A stretch of 49,305 nucleotides of DNA, taken from an uncultured Oscillochloris sp. (GTDB taxonomy: Bacteria > Chloroflexota > Chloroflexia > Chloroflexales > Chloroflexaceae). The DNA lies in assembly GCA_903887465.1 (NCBI GenBank), contig CAISPW010000090.1, forward strand, positions 1 to 49,305, written 5' to 3'. Positions within the stretch are counted from its first letter, which is position 1, and every line of letters begins with the position of its first letter. The notes under the pieces were generated by a model. It ran no database searches, was not told where the DNA came from, and saw only the letters and a program-made list of their open reading frames with translations. The position numbers and the translations under genes are program-made. Positions 25,157 through 33,242 of the stretch are shown in pieces.

Positions 25157-25192
25157 ACAAGGCACAAGGCAAAGTTATGCCTTGTGCCTTGT
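25157..25192. terminator. Hairpin between the C26 hydrolase and murI
   Basis: A perfect 15-bp stem (ACAAGGCACAAGGCA, 25157-25171, with 25178-25192) and 6-nt loop, starting 11 bp after the hydrolase stop codon. It may terminate or attenuate. The direct repeat CAAGGCA within the arm is a simple-sequence feature. Confidence 0.6.
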
Positions 25193-25207
25193 GTGTTGTG
25201 CATTGAT

Positions 25208-25978
25208 ATGATCGGCATCTTCGACTCGGGACTCGGCGGGCTCTCGGTGCTGCGCGCGATACACGGCATGCTCCCCGGCCACGACCTACTCTACCTCGCC
25301 GATAGCGCCTACTGCCCCTACGGGCCGCGCGCTCGGGCCGAGGTTCAGGCCCGGTCGCTGGCCTGCGGGCGCTGGCTGGTGAGTCGCGGCGCGGCCGTGG
25401 TCGTCATTGCATGCAACACCGCGACATCAGCGGCGGCCGACCTGCTGCGGGCCGAATTGCCGGTGCCGGTCGTGGGCATGGAGCCGGGGCTAAAGCCGGC
25501 CATCGCGGCGACCCGCAGCGGTCGGGTGGCGGTGCTGGCCACCAGCGGCACACTCCAGGGCGAGCGCTTCGCCAGCCTGGTGGAGCGGTTCGCCGGCGGG
25601 GCACAGATATCCACCGTGGCATGCCCCGACCTGGTGGCCTATGTGGAGGCGGGCGATCTGGCAGGCCCGCAGGCCCGCGCCGCAGTGGGTGGCTACATGG
25701 CCCCGCTGCGCGCCCAGGGCGTCGATACCATCGTCCTCGGCTGCACCCACTTCCCCTTTCTGCGCCACCTGATCGCCGACAGCGCTGGCCCCGAGACGGT
25801 GATTATCGACACCGGGCATGCGGTGGCCGCCCAGGTAGCCCGCGTGGTGTCGTCCATCGGCGACGGCCCCGGTCGCCGCGATCTACGCTGCGTTACGACT
25901 GGCGACCCTGCGGAGGTGGCCGGGCCGCTCGCCAGGGTGTGGGGCAGGCCGCTGCCGCTTGCGCATATCGACGTATAG
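25208..25978 (+). CDS. murI: Glutamate racemase
   Basis: A 256-aa enzyme that makes D-glutamate for peptidoglycan. It uses two catalytic cysteines, seen as Cys69 (VIACNTATSA) and Cys179 (LGCTHFPFL). The N-terminal MIGIFDSGLGGLSVLR is diagnostic and fixes the start at 25208; an upstream in-frame extension would run back through the terminator into the hydrolase gene. Length is normal for the family. It converges with the VanW-type gene, also linked to peptidoglycan. Confidence 0.96.
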   Translation: MIGIFDSGLGGLSVLRAIHGMLPGHDLLYLADSAYCPYGPRARAEVQARSLACGRWLVSRGAAVVVIACNTATSAAADLLRAELPVPVVGMEPGLKPAIAATRSGRVAVLATSGTLQGERFASLVERFAGGAQISTVACPDLVAYVEAGDLAGPQARAAVGGYMAPLRAQGVDTIVLGCTHFPFLRHLIADSAGPETVIIDTGHAVAAQVARVVSSIGDGPGRRDLRCVTTGDPAEVAGPLARVWGRPLPLAHIDV

Positions 25979-26016
25979 GAAGAGGTGCCCCAGTCGGGGC
26001 ACCTCTTCCTATACGT
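25971..26016. terminator. Bidirectional terminator between murI and the vanW-type gene
   Basis: A perfect 21-bp stem (25971-25991 with 25996-26016) and 4-nt loop that includes the murI stop codon. The plus strand continues with an A-run (26024-26031). Convergent genes share it. Confidence 0.82.
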
Positions 26017-26032
26017 CGACGGTAAAAAAAAC

Positions 26033-28081
26033 CTACCCGGTAGCCGGTGTCGGCTGAGGCTCCACCGGCGGCGGGTTCGAGTCGGGGGTCGGCGGCGGGT
26101 TCGAGTCGGGGGCGGGCGGCGAGTTCGAGTCAGCCGGAGTCGGAACCTCCGTCGTCGGCACGACGGGCGTGGACAGCGGCCTCCCATTCGGGCCAAGATC
26201 GACGGGGTTTACCTCGAAGATATTTGGCCAGGGGCGGAACTTTGTCACAAACTCCTGCTGATTAACCACCTCGCCGTTCTTCTTCACGATACGGGTGAAG
26301 GTGATCTGCATGCCACCGCGAGCGGTATCGGTCTGATGCCTAGTGCCGGGCCGGATCTTCGGCTCGGCTACGTAGACCGGCTCGGAGGGTGCGGGCACCC
26401 GGTCGGTGGTTGTGGGGCCATCGAGCAGCACCTGGCGACCGGTATCGGTGCCGTAGATCCGCACCTCGGCGGTCGTATGCGCGATATCGACGGTGGTTTG
26501 GATCAGCAGCCAGTGGCCCGTATCATTGAGGAACTTAAAATCCGGGCCGCCGGTGAAGATCGTCGCGTCCATACCTGGGCCATCGCCATAACGGGCGAAG
26601 GCGTGCTTATTGTACCAACTGATATAGAACGAGTGGCCCCAGCGCTCGGTAATCGGCAGGCCAGCCCAGAAGGCGGCGCGAAACGCCGTGGTGGAGTCCT
26701 GGCAGATGCCGCCGCCCCACTCAAGCTGGGTACGGTTCTTGATAATGGCGTAGCCTTCGACAAAGCCGTTGGAGGCATCGATATTGCCGACGGTACGGTT
26801 GAAGGAGAACTCCTCGTCGGGGGCGAGGAGGACGCCCTGGAGCAAGGCCATACCCGCCTTGATGTTCGTGATCCGGTAGGCGGCCGAGCCAGTGAAGTCG
26901 CTCTGGCCCACCGAGAGCAGTTGGTCGATACCGAGTTGGTTGAGGTTGGCCTGCGTAACCGGAGGCGGCAGACTGGCGAAGGGCAGCGTCAGCTCGCGCT
27001 GTGGGCTGGCCCCCTTAATCGCGGCGGGGATCATGTCAAAGGCGCGGGCCTCATCGACGCGCGCGCCGGCGGAACCCGCACGGAAGATCTGCAGGTCGCC
27101 GCCGTTCCATTCGACACGTGGGTACTTGCCCTTCACCTCGGTGGCATCGGCGATAGCCGTGATCTTCTGGCGGATCTGATCAACGTCCAGGCTGACTGAC
27201 AGCGCATCGCCATTGCGGTCGGCAACCCGATCAACCCGCACGAGGCGAGCGAGATCATCCAGCGACCAGGTGAAGCTCTGGTCGCCGGCGTTGAGCGTTA
27301 TCGGGCCAGAGAGCAGGCTGGCGATCTGCTGCTGGGCGGACTGGACGGCACCGTCGCTCAGGCGCGGCAGGAGTTCGCGCGTACGCAGGGCGATCTGCTG
27401 AGGCGAGAGATCCTGAACTGCTGCGGTGATCTCGTGGAGCGTGTCGCTGATCAGGAGTTGCTGGCCAGCCACCGAGGGGCGCACGTTGATCAGGGTGCCC
27501 TCTAGCTCAAGGCGTGCATCGACGGCGGGCTGATCGACCTCGGCGACATGCCCGACCAGGTAGCGCTGCATCGTGTCCTGGTTGATCGTCATATGCAGCG
27601 GCAGCTCAAGGCCATTCAGCCAGACTGCGGCGACCTCGCGCAGGTTCTCGAATAGGCCATTCCGGCGACCGGCCGCATAGGCGGCGTCGATGGCGCTATC
27701 GATTTCGAGCTGCATGCCAAGCTCGGACACCGTGGGCGTCCAGGTCTGGTCGCCATAGGTGAGGGTGAGGGGCTGGGCGAGGAACGGCGAGAACCGCGCC
27801 GCAAGCACCTGCTTGGCCTCAGCCGGTGTCATCTCACCGACGGACACGCCACGAATAGCGACATTCGGATAAATTTTGCCCACATGGCTGCGACCAAAGA
27901 GATAAAGGGTACCGCCAATGCCGCCAACCACCAGCAAAAGTAGAGCTGTCAGGATGAGCCAGGCCCAGCGCCTCCAGGATCGCGGGCGCGCCGCCCGTGA
28001 TCTGGGGGCACGTGAAGAAGGGATTCCCCCTTCAGTGTGGCCTGCCGATGGGCCAAGGGGTGAGGAATGCTCAACCGACAC
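26033..28081 (-). CDS. VanW-family protein with peptidoglycan-binding repeats
   Basis: A 682-aa membrane-anchored extracytoplasmic protein. A basic N-tail is followed by one membrane helix (about 40-63). Two YoaR-type putative peptidoglycan-binding regions follow (about 75-230 and 240-390), then the VanW domain (about 420-560; GYAIIKNRTQLEWGGGICQ and WGHSFYISWYNKHAFARYG), a G5-like segment (about 590-645), and a C-terminal Pro-rich tail with a PDSNPPP-type repeat. The start is a GTG with AGGAGG 5 nt upstream. The same domain order is common in Firmicutes and Chloroflexota; the exact function in the cell wall is not known. It converges with murI. Confidence 0.9.
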   Translation of the reverse strand: MSVEHSSPLGPSAGHTEGGIPSSRAPRSRAARPRSWRRWAWLILTALLLLVVGGIGGTLYLFGRSHVGKIYPNVAIRGVSVGEMTPAEAKQVLAARFSPFLAQPLTLTYGDQTWTPTVSELGMQLEIDSAIDAAYAAGRRNGLFENLREVAAVWLNGLELPLHMTINQDTMQRYLVGHVAEVDQPAVDARLELEGTLINVRPSVAGQQLLISDTLHEITAAVQDLSPQQIALRTRELLPRLSDGAVQSAQQQIASLLSGPITLNAGDQSFTWSLDDLARLVRVDRVADRNGDALSVSLDVDQIRQKITAIADATEVKGKYPRVEWNGGDLQIFRAGSAGARVDEARAFDMIPAAIKGASPQRELTLPFASLPPPVTQANLNQLGIDQLLSVGQSDFTGSAAYRITNIKAGMALLQGVLLAPDEEFSFNRTVGNIDASNGFVEGYAIIKNRTQLEWGGGICQDSTTAFRAAFWAGLPITERWGHSFYISWYNKHAFARYGDGPGMDATIFTGGPDFKFLNDTGHWLLIQTTVDIAHTTAEVRIYGTDTGRQVLLDGPTTTDRVPAPSEPVYVAEPKIRPGTRHQTDTARGGMQITFTRIVKKNGEVVNQQEFVTKFRPWPNIFEVNPVDLGPNGRPLSTPVVPTTEVPTPADSNSPPAPDSNPPPTPDSNPPPVEPQPTPATG

Positions 28082-28145
28082 CAGGACCTCCTCGAAGAGA
28101 ATGGGGGATGATCATATGTAACACGAACACTCATTTGCCTTGATC

Positions 28146-28174
28146 ACTATAACCGCCTGCACCAGCGGTGTCAA
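28146..28174 (-). promoter_or_regulatory. Promoter of the vanW-type gene
   Basis: On the minus strand TTGACA (28174-28169), 17-bp spacer and TATAGT (28151-28146): a perfect -35 and five of six -10 bases. It implies a leader of about 55-60 nt with the strong AGGAGG site. Confidence 0.8.
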
Positions 28175-28324
28175 TGAGTGAAAGGTGACAGGCCAGGATC
28201 GCGGCAACAGCGCATCCGGTGAATTTTTGATGGTGAATTCACTATCTCAAATCGTAGCGCTTTTTCAACGACACCTAAAAACACGTTATGTCTTCATATG
28301 AATCTGGCCCAACGAACATTTGTA

Positions 28325-28354
28325 TTGACGTAACCTACAGCCGCGTGCTACTAT
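28325..28354 (+). promoter_or_regulatory. Leaderless promoter of the HerA-like gene
   Basis: TTGACG (28325-28330), 18-bp spacer, TACTAT (28349-28354). The ATG at 28362 lies 13 nt from the first base of the -10 box, with no Shine-Dalgarno sequence. Between it and the divergent promoter (28175-28324) nothing else is recognised. Confidence 0.7.
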
Positions 28355-28361
28355 AGCCATT

Positions 28362-30080
28362 ATGCAGCCAATCGCGGTCATCGGCTCGCCCAACAGCACC
28401 ACCACCTTCACCGTAGACATCCTGGAGACGGCGCGGGACAGGGCGCTCGATCACGCCTGGGTGACGTTCGAGGTGGTAGAGCGCTTCAACGGCAAGGCGT
28501 ACCGCAAGCGGGCGCTTTGCCAGCTCGGCGGGATCGTGACCCGCAACCGCTGGCACGAGGATCCGGTGATCCGCTCGGTGATCAAGCACCAGGGTGCCCT
28601 ACCGGCGCTCAGTGGCGAGAGCGACCTGACCAGCGCCCAACTCACGGCGCTCGGGGTCTTTCTGCTTGAGGATGACGGGCGCGTCCGCCGCCGCACCACC
28701 CTGAGCACCCCGCCGCCCAGCGGCACGCCGGTCTTCCCGGCCAGCGCCGAGTCGCTCCAGGAGCTTGTCCACACCGAGCCAGGAATCTTCTACGCCGGCA
28801 CCTCGCCCGGCGACGGTCTGCCCGTGCCGCTGACTATACGCCACTTCGGGGACACCGACGATGGCGGATTCGGCGAGGCGGTGATGATGGGCATCTTCGG
28901 GCAGACCCGCAGCGGCAAGAGCATCCTGGCCTCACAGATCCTAGCCGGATTCGCAGCCAACCCGCAGTTGGGCATCCTTGTCCTCGACCCGCAGGGCGAG
29001 TTTGGGCGCGACCGTTTCGCCGCCGGGGATAACCGGGTGGACTTCAGCGTGAAGCGGCTGATGTCCTCGCTCAACCAAACCCGCCCGGTCACGGTGACCA
29101 GCACCAATGAGGTTGCCCTGGAGGGCGCGGAGGCGTTCACCGAGACGCTGCGCCGGGCGGGGTTCTTCGAGAGCCTGGGCTTTAAGGGCCACCATAAGGA
29201 GCGCGAGGCCAGCGAGCGCTTGGCCCATCTGCTCTCTGAGCTGAACGATGCCACCGGCAAACACCGCCCGGTGCGCGATCTGCGCGGGGCCGATATGCCC
29301 CTGCTCGTGCGGGATCTGGCCCGCTTTGCGGACGTGATCTACGCCAGCCGCCCCGGCACCACCCCTGGCGAGGGCCAGCGCGCCCAGGACGTGTTGGCCC
29401 GCTACCAGCTCGACGAGGCTCGCCTGCGCCGGGTCTGGGCCGAGTCGCTCACCGCCTTCCGCACCGACGCCGGGCGCACCCCGCTCTCGCAACTCATCTC
29501 GCGTGTGCTGACCGACCGCGAGGTGGTGGTGCTCTCCTTCGCCCAGGAGGACGCCCACGACGCTGTGCCCTACTTCCTGCTCAACGAGATCCTCACCCGC
29601 CTGCGCCAGGTTATCCACCGCAGCTTCCATAACGGCCAGCAGAGCAACGCCCTGGTGGTACTCGACGAGGCCCACCTCTTCGCCGGCGAACACGCCAGCG
29701 AGAGCGCCGATGGCTCGCGCACGCGCACCCTGCTCGCCCAGAGCGTGCGGATGACCGGCAAGTACGGCGTCGGCTGGCTCTTCATCACCCAGACGCTCCA
29801 CGACTTCGACAAGACCATTCTGCGCCAGCTGCAGGTGAAGATCTTCGGCCAGGGCTTCAAGCTTGGTGCCGACCGCGAGTTTGTCGAGACGGAGTTGGGC
29901 AGAGAGGGTTTCGCGCGCTACTGCTCGCTGCCCGACCCCAAACGCACCGGACGCTACACCTTCATGGTCACCGGCCCGATTGTCGCCCTCGGCTCCCTCG
30001 GCACGCCCCTCGTACTCCAGGGTTTCCGCAGCACCGACGACCTGATGCGCGCGAACCCGCACTGCTTCCGCATTACCTGA
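28362..30080 (+). CDS. HerA-like hexameric ATPase (stand-alone)
   Basis: A 572-aa FtsK/HerA-superfamily ATPase. An N-terminal HAS-barrel-like domain (about 1-130) comes before the motor, with Walker A GIFGQTRSGKSILA near residue 185 and Walker B ALVVLDEAHLF near residue 430, and a late polar segment (WLFITQTLHDFDKTILRQ) that fits the sensor-1 region. HerA proteins translocate DNA in complex with NurA nuclease in archaea, and in bacterial defence systems with other nucleases. No nuclease gene is adjacent here. The upstream promoter is strong and leaderless. I see the ATPase clearly; a role in repair or defence is inference. Confidence 0.88.
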   Translation: MQPIAVIGSPNSTTTFTVDILETARDRALDHAWVTFEVVERFNGKAYRKRALCQLGGIVTRNRWHEDPVIRSVIKHQGALPALSGESDLTSAQLTALGVFLLEDDGRVRRRTTLSTPPPSGTPVFPASAESLQELVHTEPGIFYAGTSPGDGLPVPLTIRHFGDTDDGGFGEAVMMGIFGQTRSGKSILASQILAGFAANPQLGILVLDPQGEFGRDRFAAGDNRVDFSVKRLMSSLNQTRPVTVTSTNEVALEGAEAFTETLRRAGFFESLGFKGHHKEREASERLAHLLSELNDATGKHRPVRDLRGADMPLLVRDLARFADVIYASRPGTTPGEGQRAQDVLARYQLDEARLRRVWAESLTAFRTDAGRTPLSQLISRVLTDREVVVLSFAQEDAHDAVPYFLLNEILTRLRQVIHRSFHNGQQSNALVVLDEAHLFAGEHASESADGSRTRTLLAQSVRMTGKYGVGWLFITQTLHDFDKTILRQLQVKIFGQGFKLGADREFVETELGREGFARYCSLPDPKRTGRYTFMVTGPIVALGSLGTPLVLQGFRSTDDLMRANPHCFRIT

Positions 30081-30195
30081 CGATTTGCCGGTGGCCGAAG
30101 GGACGAAGCATCGCGCCCTTGGGAATAATTGCACCGCGTTGCGATCGTACATCTCGGCGTTGGCCTTATCTACCTCCCCGGAGCCTTATATGTCA

Positions 30196-30370
30196 GCTCC
30201 CGCAAAAGGCACGCGGTCATCCCAGCCGCCCGGCCCGTAAACGGGCGGGCGAGGTTGACGACGGCCGCTGAAGCGGCCTGTCTGAGACCGCTTCAGTGGC
30301 CGTCGTAGACCTCGCCGGGGGCTGAAGCCCCCGGTGAACGTTGCCGCGACCGCGTGACTTTTGCGGTAGT
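30196..30370 (-). mobile_element. Family C structured miniature element, copy 1
   Basis: A 175-bp element in opposite orientation to 43761-43939. Ends: CCCGCAAAAGGCACGCGGTC on the left and the inverse (GACCGCGTGACTTTTGCGG) on the right. Inside are three hairpins in fixed order: GCCCGTAAACGGGC (30233-30246), a long stem of about 29 bp (30250-30278 with 30286-30314), and CCGGGGGCTGAAGCCCCCGG (30315-30334). It abuts a family B fragment on its right. It lies in a 573-bp non-coding gap; 30081-30195 shows nothing else. Confidence 0.85.
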
Positions 30371-30437
30371 GCCTTTTTTTCTTTCGGATGGGCGAAGCCC
30401 CTGCGAGCCTCCCCGTCGGGGGACTACAACGGCAGTA
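30371..30437 (+). repeat. Family B miniature element, truncated copy
   Basis: The right part of family B: CTTTCGGATGGGCGAAGCCC, CTGCGAGCCTCCCCGTCGGG, and the terminal ACTACAACGGCAGTA (30423-30437). The downstream CTAGCGGCTATCGGCTAT and TTCACCTCAG (to 30475) also match the sequence after the full copy at 9266-9304. The left part seems replaced by the family C element. Confidence 0.75.
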
Positions 30438-30485
30438 CTAGCGGCTATCGGCTATGTTCACCTCAGCGAGCGTTTGCTCACAGGG

Positions 30486-30514
30486 TTGCATTCCCGCATT
30501 GGCTACGGTACAAT
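30486..30514 (+). promoter_or_regulatory. Promoter of the HisKA_2 kinase gene
   Basis: TTGCAT (30486-30491), 17-bp spacer, TACAAT (30509-30514). It implies a leader of about 130 nt before the ATG at 30654. Confidence 0.6.
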
Positions 30515-30653
30515 TGTTCGGATACGAGTATTCGCAGCGTTGCGCACCTCCCGATGGCCAACGAACATAGACGCATCCATGGGATCATCGGGATCATCGT
30601 CCAGGAAACGCTCACGCATAGGTAGCACGCGCATCCGTCCAGAGAGGGACGCC

Positions 30654-32345
30654 ATGCCAACACCACCTCGCTCGCGTGCCCAGCTCGCCAGGGAAAATCG
30701 CGCCTTGCAGGCCCGCCTCGCCGAGGCGGAGCGGGCCTTAGCGGCGCTTCGCAGCAGCGAGCAGGGTGTGGGCGACGCGCTGCCAAGCAATGCGATTGAT
30801 ATCGCCGCGCGCAAGCATGCCGACGCCACGATCCTCCGGCTGGCCGAGCGTCTGGATCTGGCGACCCGCGCCGCCCACATGGGCGTGTGGGACTGGGATA
30901 TTCAGAAGAACGAACTGGTCTGGGATGACCGGATGTATGAACTCTACGGCGTGAGGCGCGAAAATTTCGTCGGGGCCTACGAAGCCTGGCTGAAGGGGCT
31001 GCATCCCGATGATCGCGCGGCCAGCGATGCGATCTCGGCCCAGGCGCGGCGCGGCGAGTGCGCCTACGATACCGAGTTTCGGGTGGTCTGGCCTGACGGA
31101 TCTATTCACGTCATGAAGGCGTCTGGCGATGTGTTTCGGGAAGACGACGGCACGCCCCTGCGGATGATCGGCGTCAACTATGATATCACCGCGCGCAAGA
31201 ACGCCGAGCATGCGGCGCATGAACTGCTGCTGCGCCTGCAGAAGCTGGCGGCCCAGATCCCCGGCATGATCTTTCAATACAAGCTGCGCATGGATGGCAG
31301 CACGTGCTTTCCCTATGTCAGCCCAGGCATCCGCACGATCTACGGGATTGCGCCGGACGCGGTGCGCGAGGATGCCGCACCCATACTCCAGATGCGGCAC
31401 CCAGATGACGCCGAGGCCATGACGGACTCGATCCAGGAGTCGGCGCGCACGCTGACGCCCTGGCATCATGAGTATCGGATTCAGCTGCCTGACGGGACGG
31501 AGCGCTGGCTGTACGGGGACGCCAACCCCGAGCGTGACGCGGACGGGGGGACGCTATGGCACGGCTTCCTCACGGATATCACCGCGCGGAAGCAGGCCGA
31601 GGCCGCCCTGCAACATGCCATGGAGGCGCTTACGGGCGCGAATGCCAACCTGGAGCGCCAGACGGACGAGCTGCAGGTTGGCGCGGCGCGTCTGCGCGCG
31701 GTGCTGCACGAGAAAGACGTCCTGCTTAAAGAGATCCACCATCGGGTTAAGAATAACCTGCAGGTGGTGATCAGCCTGCTGCGGCTCCAGAGCCGACATG
31801 TCACCGATGCGCAGGCGGTGGAGGTGCTGCGCAATAGCCGTCAGCGCGTCGAGGTGATGGCCCTCGTCCACGAGCTGCTCTACCGCACCGAAGATATGGC
31901 CGCAATCGACGCCACGCGCTATTTCCAGCAACTCGGCACCCAGCTCACCCAGATCTATGCGGTCACTGCCGACCAGATCACGCTGTCGGTCGCCGCTGAG
32001 GGGATCTGGTTGAGCCTAAACCAGGCGGTGCCGTGCGGGATGATCGTCAGCGAGTTGCTCGCCAACAGCCTGAAGTATGCCTTCCCGAACGGACAGCACG
32101 GCGAGATCGGGATCGCGCTGCGCGCCACCAGCCTAGCTATGCTCACCCTGACGGTCTGGGATACGGGGATCGGATTCGCCAGCAGCGCCGATGTGGTCCG
32201 GCCACCGTCGCTAGGCATGACCCTCGTCCACGACCTGGTGCAGCAACTGCACGGCACCACCGTGATCACCCACGGCGCGGGCGTCACCGTCACCATCAGC
32301 TTCCCGATCGATGCGGTGTTGGCCCAGGCGACGACTGCATCCTGA
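30654..32345 (+). CDS. PAS-domain sensor histidine kinase, HisKA_2 type
   Basis: A 563-aa soluble sensor kinase. An N-terminal coiled coil (about 1-45) is followed by two PAS/PAC units (about 65-185 and 195-325, each ending in DITARK), a second coiled coil (about 325-355), HisKA_2 with phospho-acceptor His362 (LKEIHHRVKNNLQVVISLL), and the ATPase domain (SELLANSLKYAFP, WDTGIGF). The start at 30654 has AGAGGG 6 nt upstream; the longer frame upstream is element DNA. HisKA_2 kinases often answer light, redox or general stress signals through atypical regulators. No response regulator or effector gene is next to it. Confidence 0.92.
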   Translation: MPTPPRSRAQLARENRALQARLAEAERALAALRSSEQGVGDALPSNAIDIAARKHADATILRLAERLDLATRAAHMGVWDWDIQKNELVWDDRMYELYGVRRENFVGAYEAWLKGLHPDDRAASDAISAQARRGECAYDTEFRVVWPDGSIHVMKASGDVFREDDGTPLRMIGVNYDITARKNAEHAAHELLLRLQKLAAQIPGMIFQYKLRMDGSTCFPYVSPGIRTIYGIAPDAVREDAAPILQMRHPDDAEAMTDSIQESARTLTPWHHEYRIQLPDGTERWLYGDANPERDADGGTLWHGFLTDITARKQAEAALQHAMEALTGANANLERQTDELQVGAARLRAVLHEKDVLLKEIHHRVKNNLQVVISLLRLQSRHVTDAQAVEVLRNSRQRVEVMALVHELLYRTEDMAAIDATRYFQQLGTQLTQIYAVTADQITLSVAAEGIWLSLNQAVPCGMIVSELLANSLKYAFPNGQHGEIGIALRATSLAMLTLTVWDTGIGFASSADVVRPPSLGMTLVHDLVQQLHGTTVITHGAGVTVTISFPIDAVLAQATTAS

Positions 32346-32411
32346 TCCGACCGGCGACGGCGGTCGACCCGCTAGGCCGGTCGATACATCCGCAGAACGT
32401 GCCCGGTCACG

Positions 32412-32431
32412 ATGAGCGACGCATCGCTCAT
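32412..32431. terminator. Short palindrome after the kinase gene
   Basis: ATGAGCGACGCATCGCTCAT has 8-bp arms around a 4-nt loop, 66 bp after the kinase stop codon. It is a possible weak terminator; the rest of 32346-32498 shows nothing recognisable. Confidence 0.4.
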
Positions 32432-32498
32432 GGCATGGGTCAATCCGGCTTGACCGTCTACGGCGTTCGTCGTGCCGCCTTCCAGGCGGCCAGATGCG

Positions 32499-33221
32499 AT
32501 GGACGGCATATTGAACGATCAAGCTGAAATGGCCGACTCTGAACCATGCCTTATAGCTGGGGCGCGCTACTCTCTGATCAAGGGTCGCTTGGGGAGTGGT
32601 CCTTTGGTGAGGCTAGATAGTGGATCGGGTAAGCCGGACTGGACGTTTAAGGGAGGCAATAGCAATCAAATCCATACTGCGGCAGGCCAGGTCGCATACG
32701 CTGGGTGCCTCAATGCGATCAATATAGCAGTGCAACAGCTGGTCTGGGAGCCAGACTTTCAGGATGATGCGCGCTGTCGATTCGTCACAATACTTGACAA
32801 CCTGGTGCTTGTCGACGTCTACGCGGAGTTCCATCGTCAGCAGCCTGGTCTCTTTGCGTTCGACCGTGCGACCGAGGCATTGCGATGGCGGGTTGATGTC
32901 CCGAACGCTAAGTCGGGGGCATCCTTGGCGACGCCCCCCGTGTCGGTGAACTCACAGGTGGTTCTCATCACTACCCAGGGCGATATAGAATCGGTCGCCC
33001 TGGATACAGGTGTCACACAGTGGCAGACCACGATTGAGTATCAAGCTGGTTATGATGACCCTGAGTTTTTCGCGGTTGTAGCTGACCAGACGCTGGTTGT
33101 GGGCAATTCCTTTGGCCCGAATATCATCGGCGTTAATCTTGGAACCGGCGACCATAGCTGGACGGTGCATAATGCAGTAAGCTACCCAAGCCTAAAGGCC
33201 GTGGGCTTTAGGCTTGGGTAG
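32499..33221 (+). pseudogene. PQQ-like beta-propeller fragment, truncated at a hairpin
   Basis: About 240 codons resemble PQQ-binding-like propeller blades: VRLDSGSGKPDWTF, LFAFDRATEALRWRVDV, VALDTGVTQWQT and GVNLGTGDHSWTV, each with the terminal Trp of a blade. It covers only three to four blades, whereas the family needs seven or eight. There is no signal peptide, and the start (ATG 32499 or 32529) has no convincing ribosome site. The last 15 codons, including the stop, are the 5' arm and loop of the perfect hairpin at 33174-33229, so the original C-terminus was replaced or cut away. I take it as a decayed gene; a short expressed protein is not excluded. Confidence 0.65.
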
Positions 33222-33229
33222 CTTACTGC
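33174..33229. repeat. Perfect 24-bp hairpin at a gene break
   Basis: Arms 33174-33197 and 33206-33229 are perfect complements over 24 bp around the 8-nt loop GCCGTGGG. It starts inside the PQQ fragment and ends 13 bp before the ATG of the next gene. Its centre (GCCTAAAG...CTTTAGGC with GTGGG) resembles the subterminal hairpins of the IS605-type element at 45230-45270. It could act as a terminator or as a relic of single-strand transposition. Confidence 0.8.
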
Positions 33230-33242
33230 GTAGGGAGGCTCT

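Noticed and set aside
32412-32431. Palindrome taken as an operator for the PQQ fragment
   Set aside because: It is equally explained as a terminator of the kinase gene, and the downstream gene is broken; no regulator link is visible.
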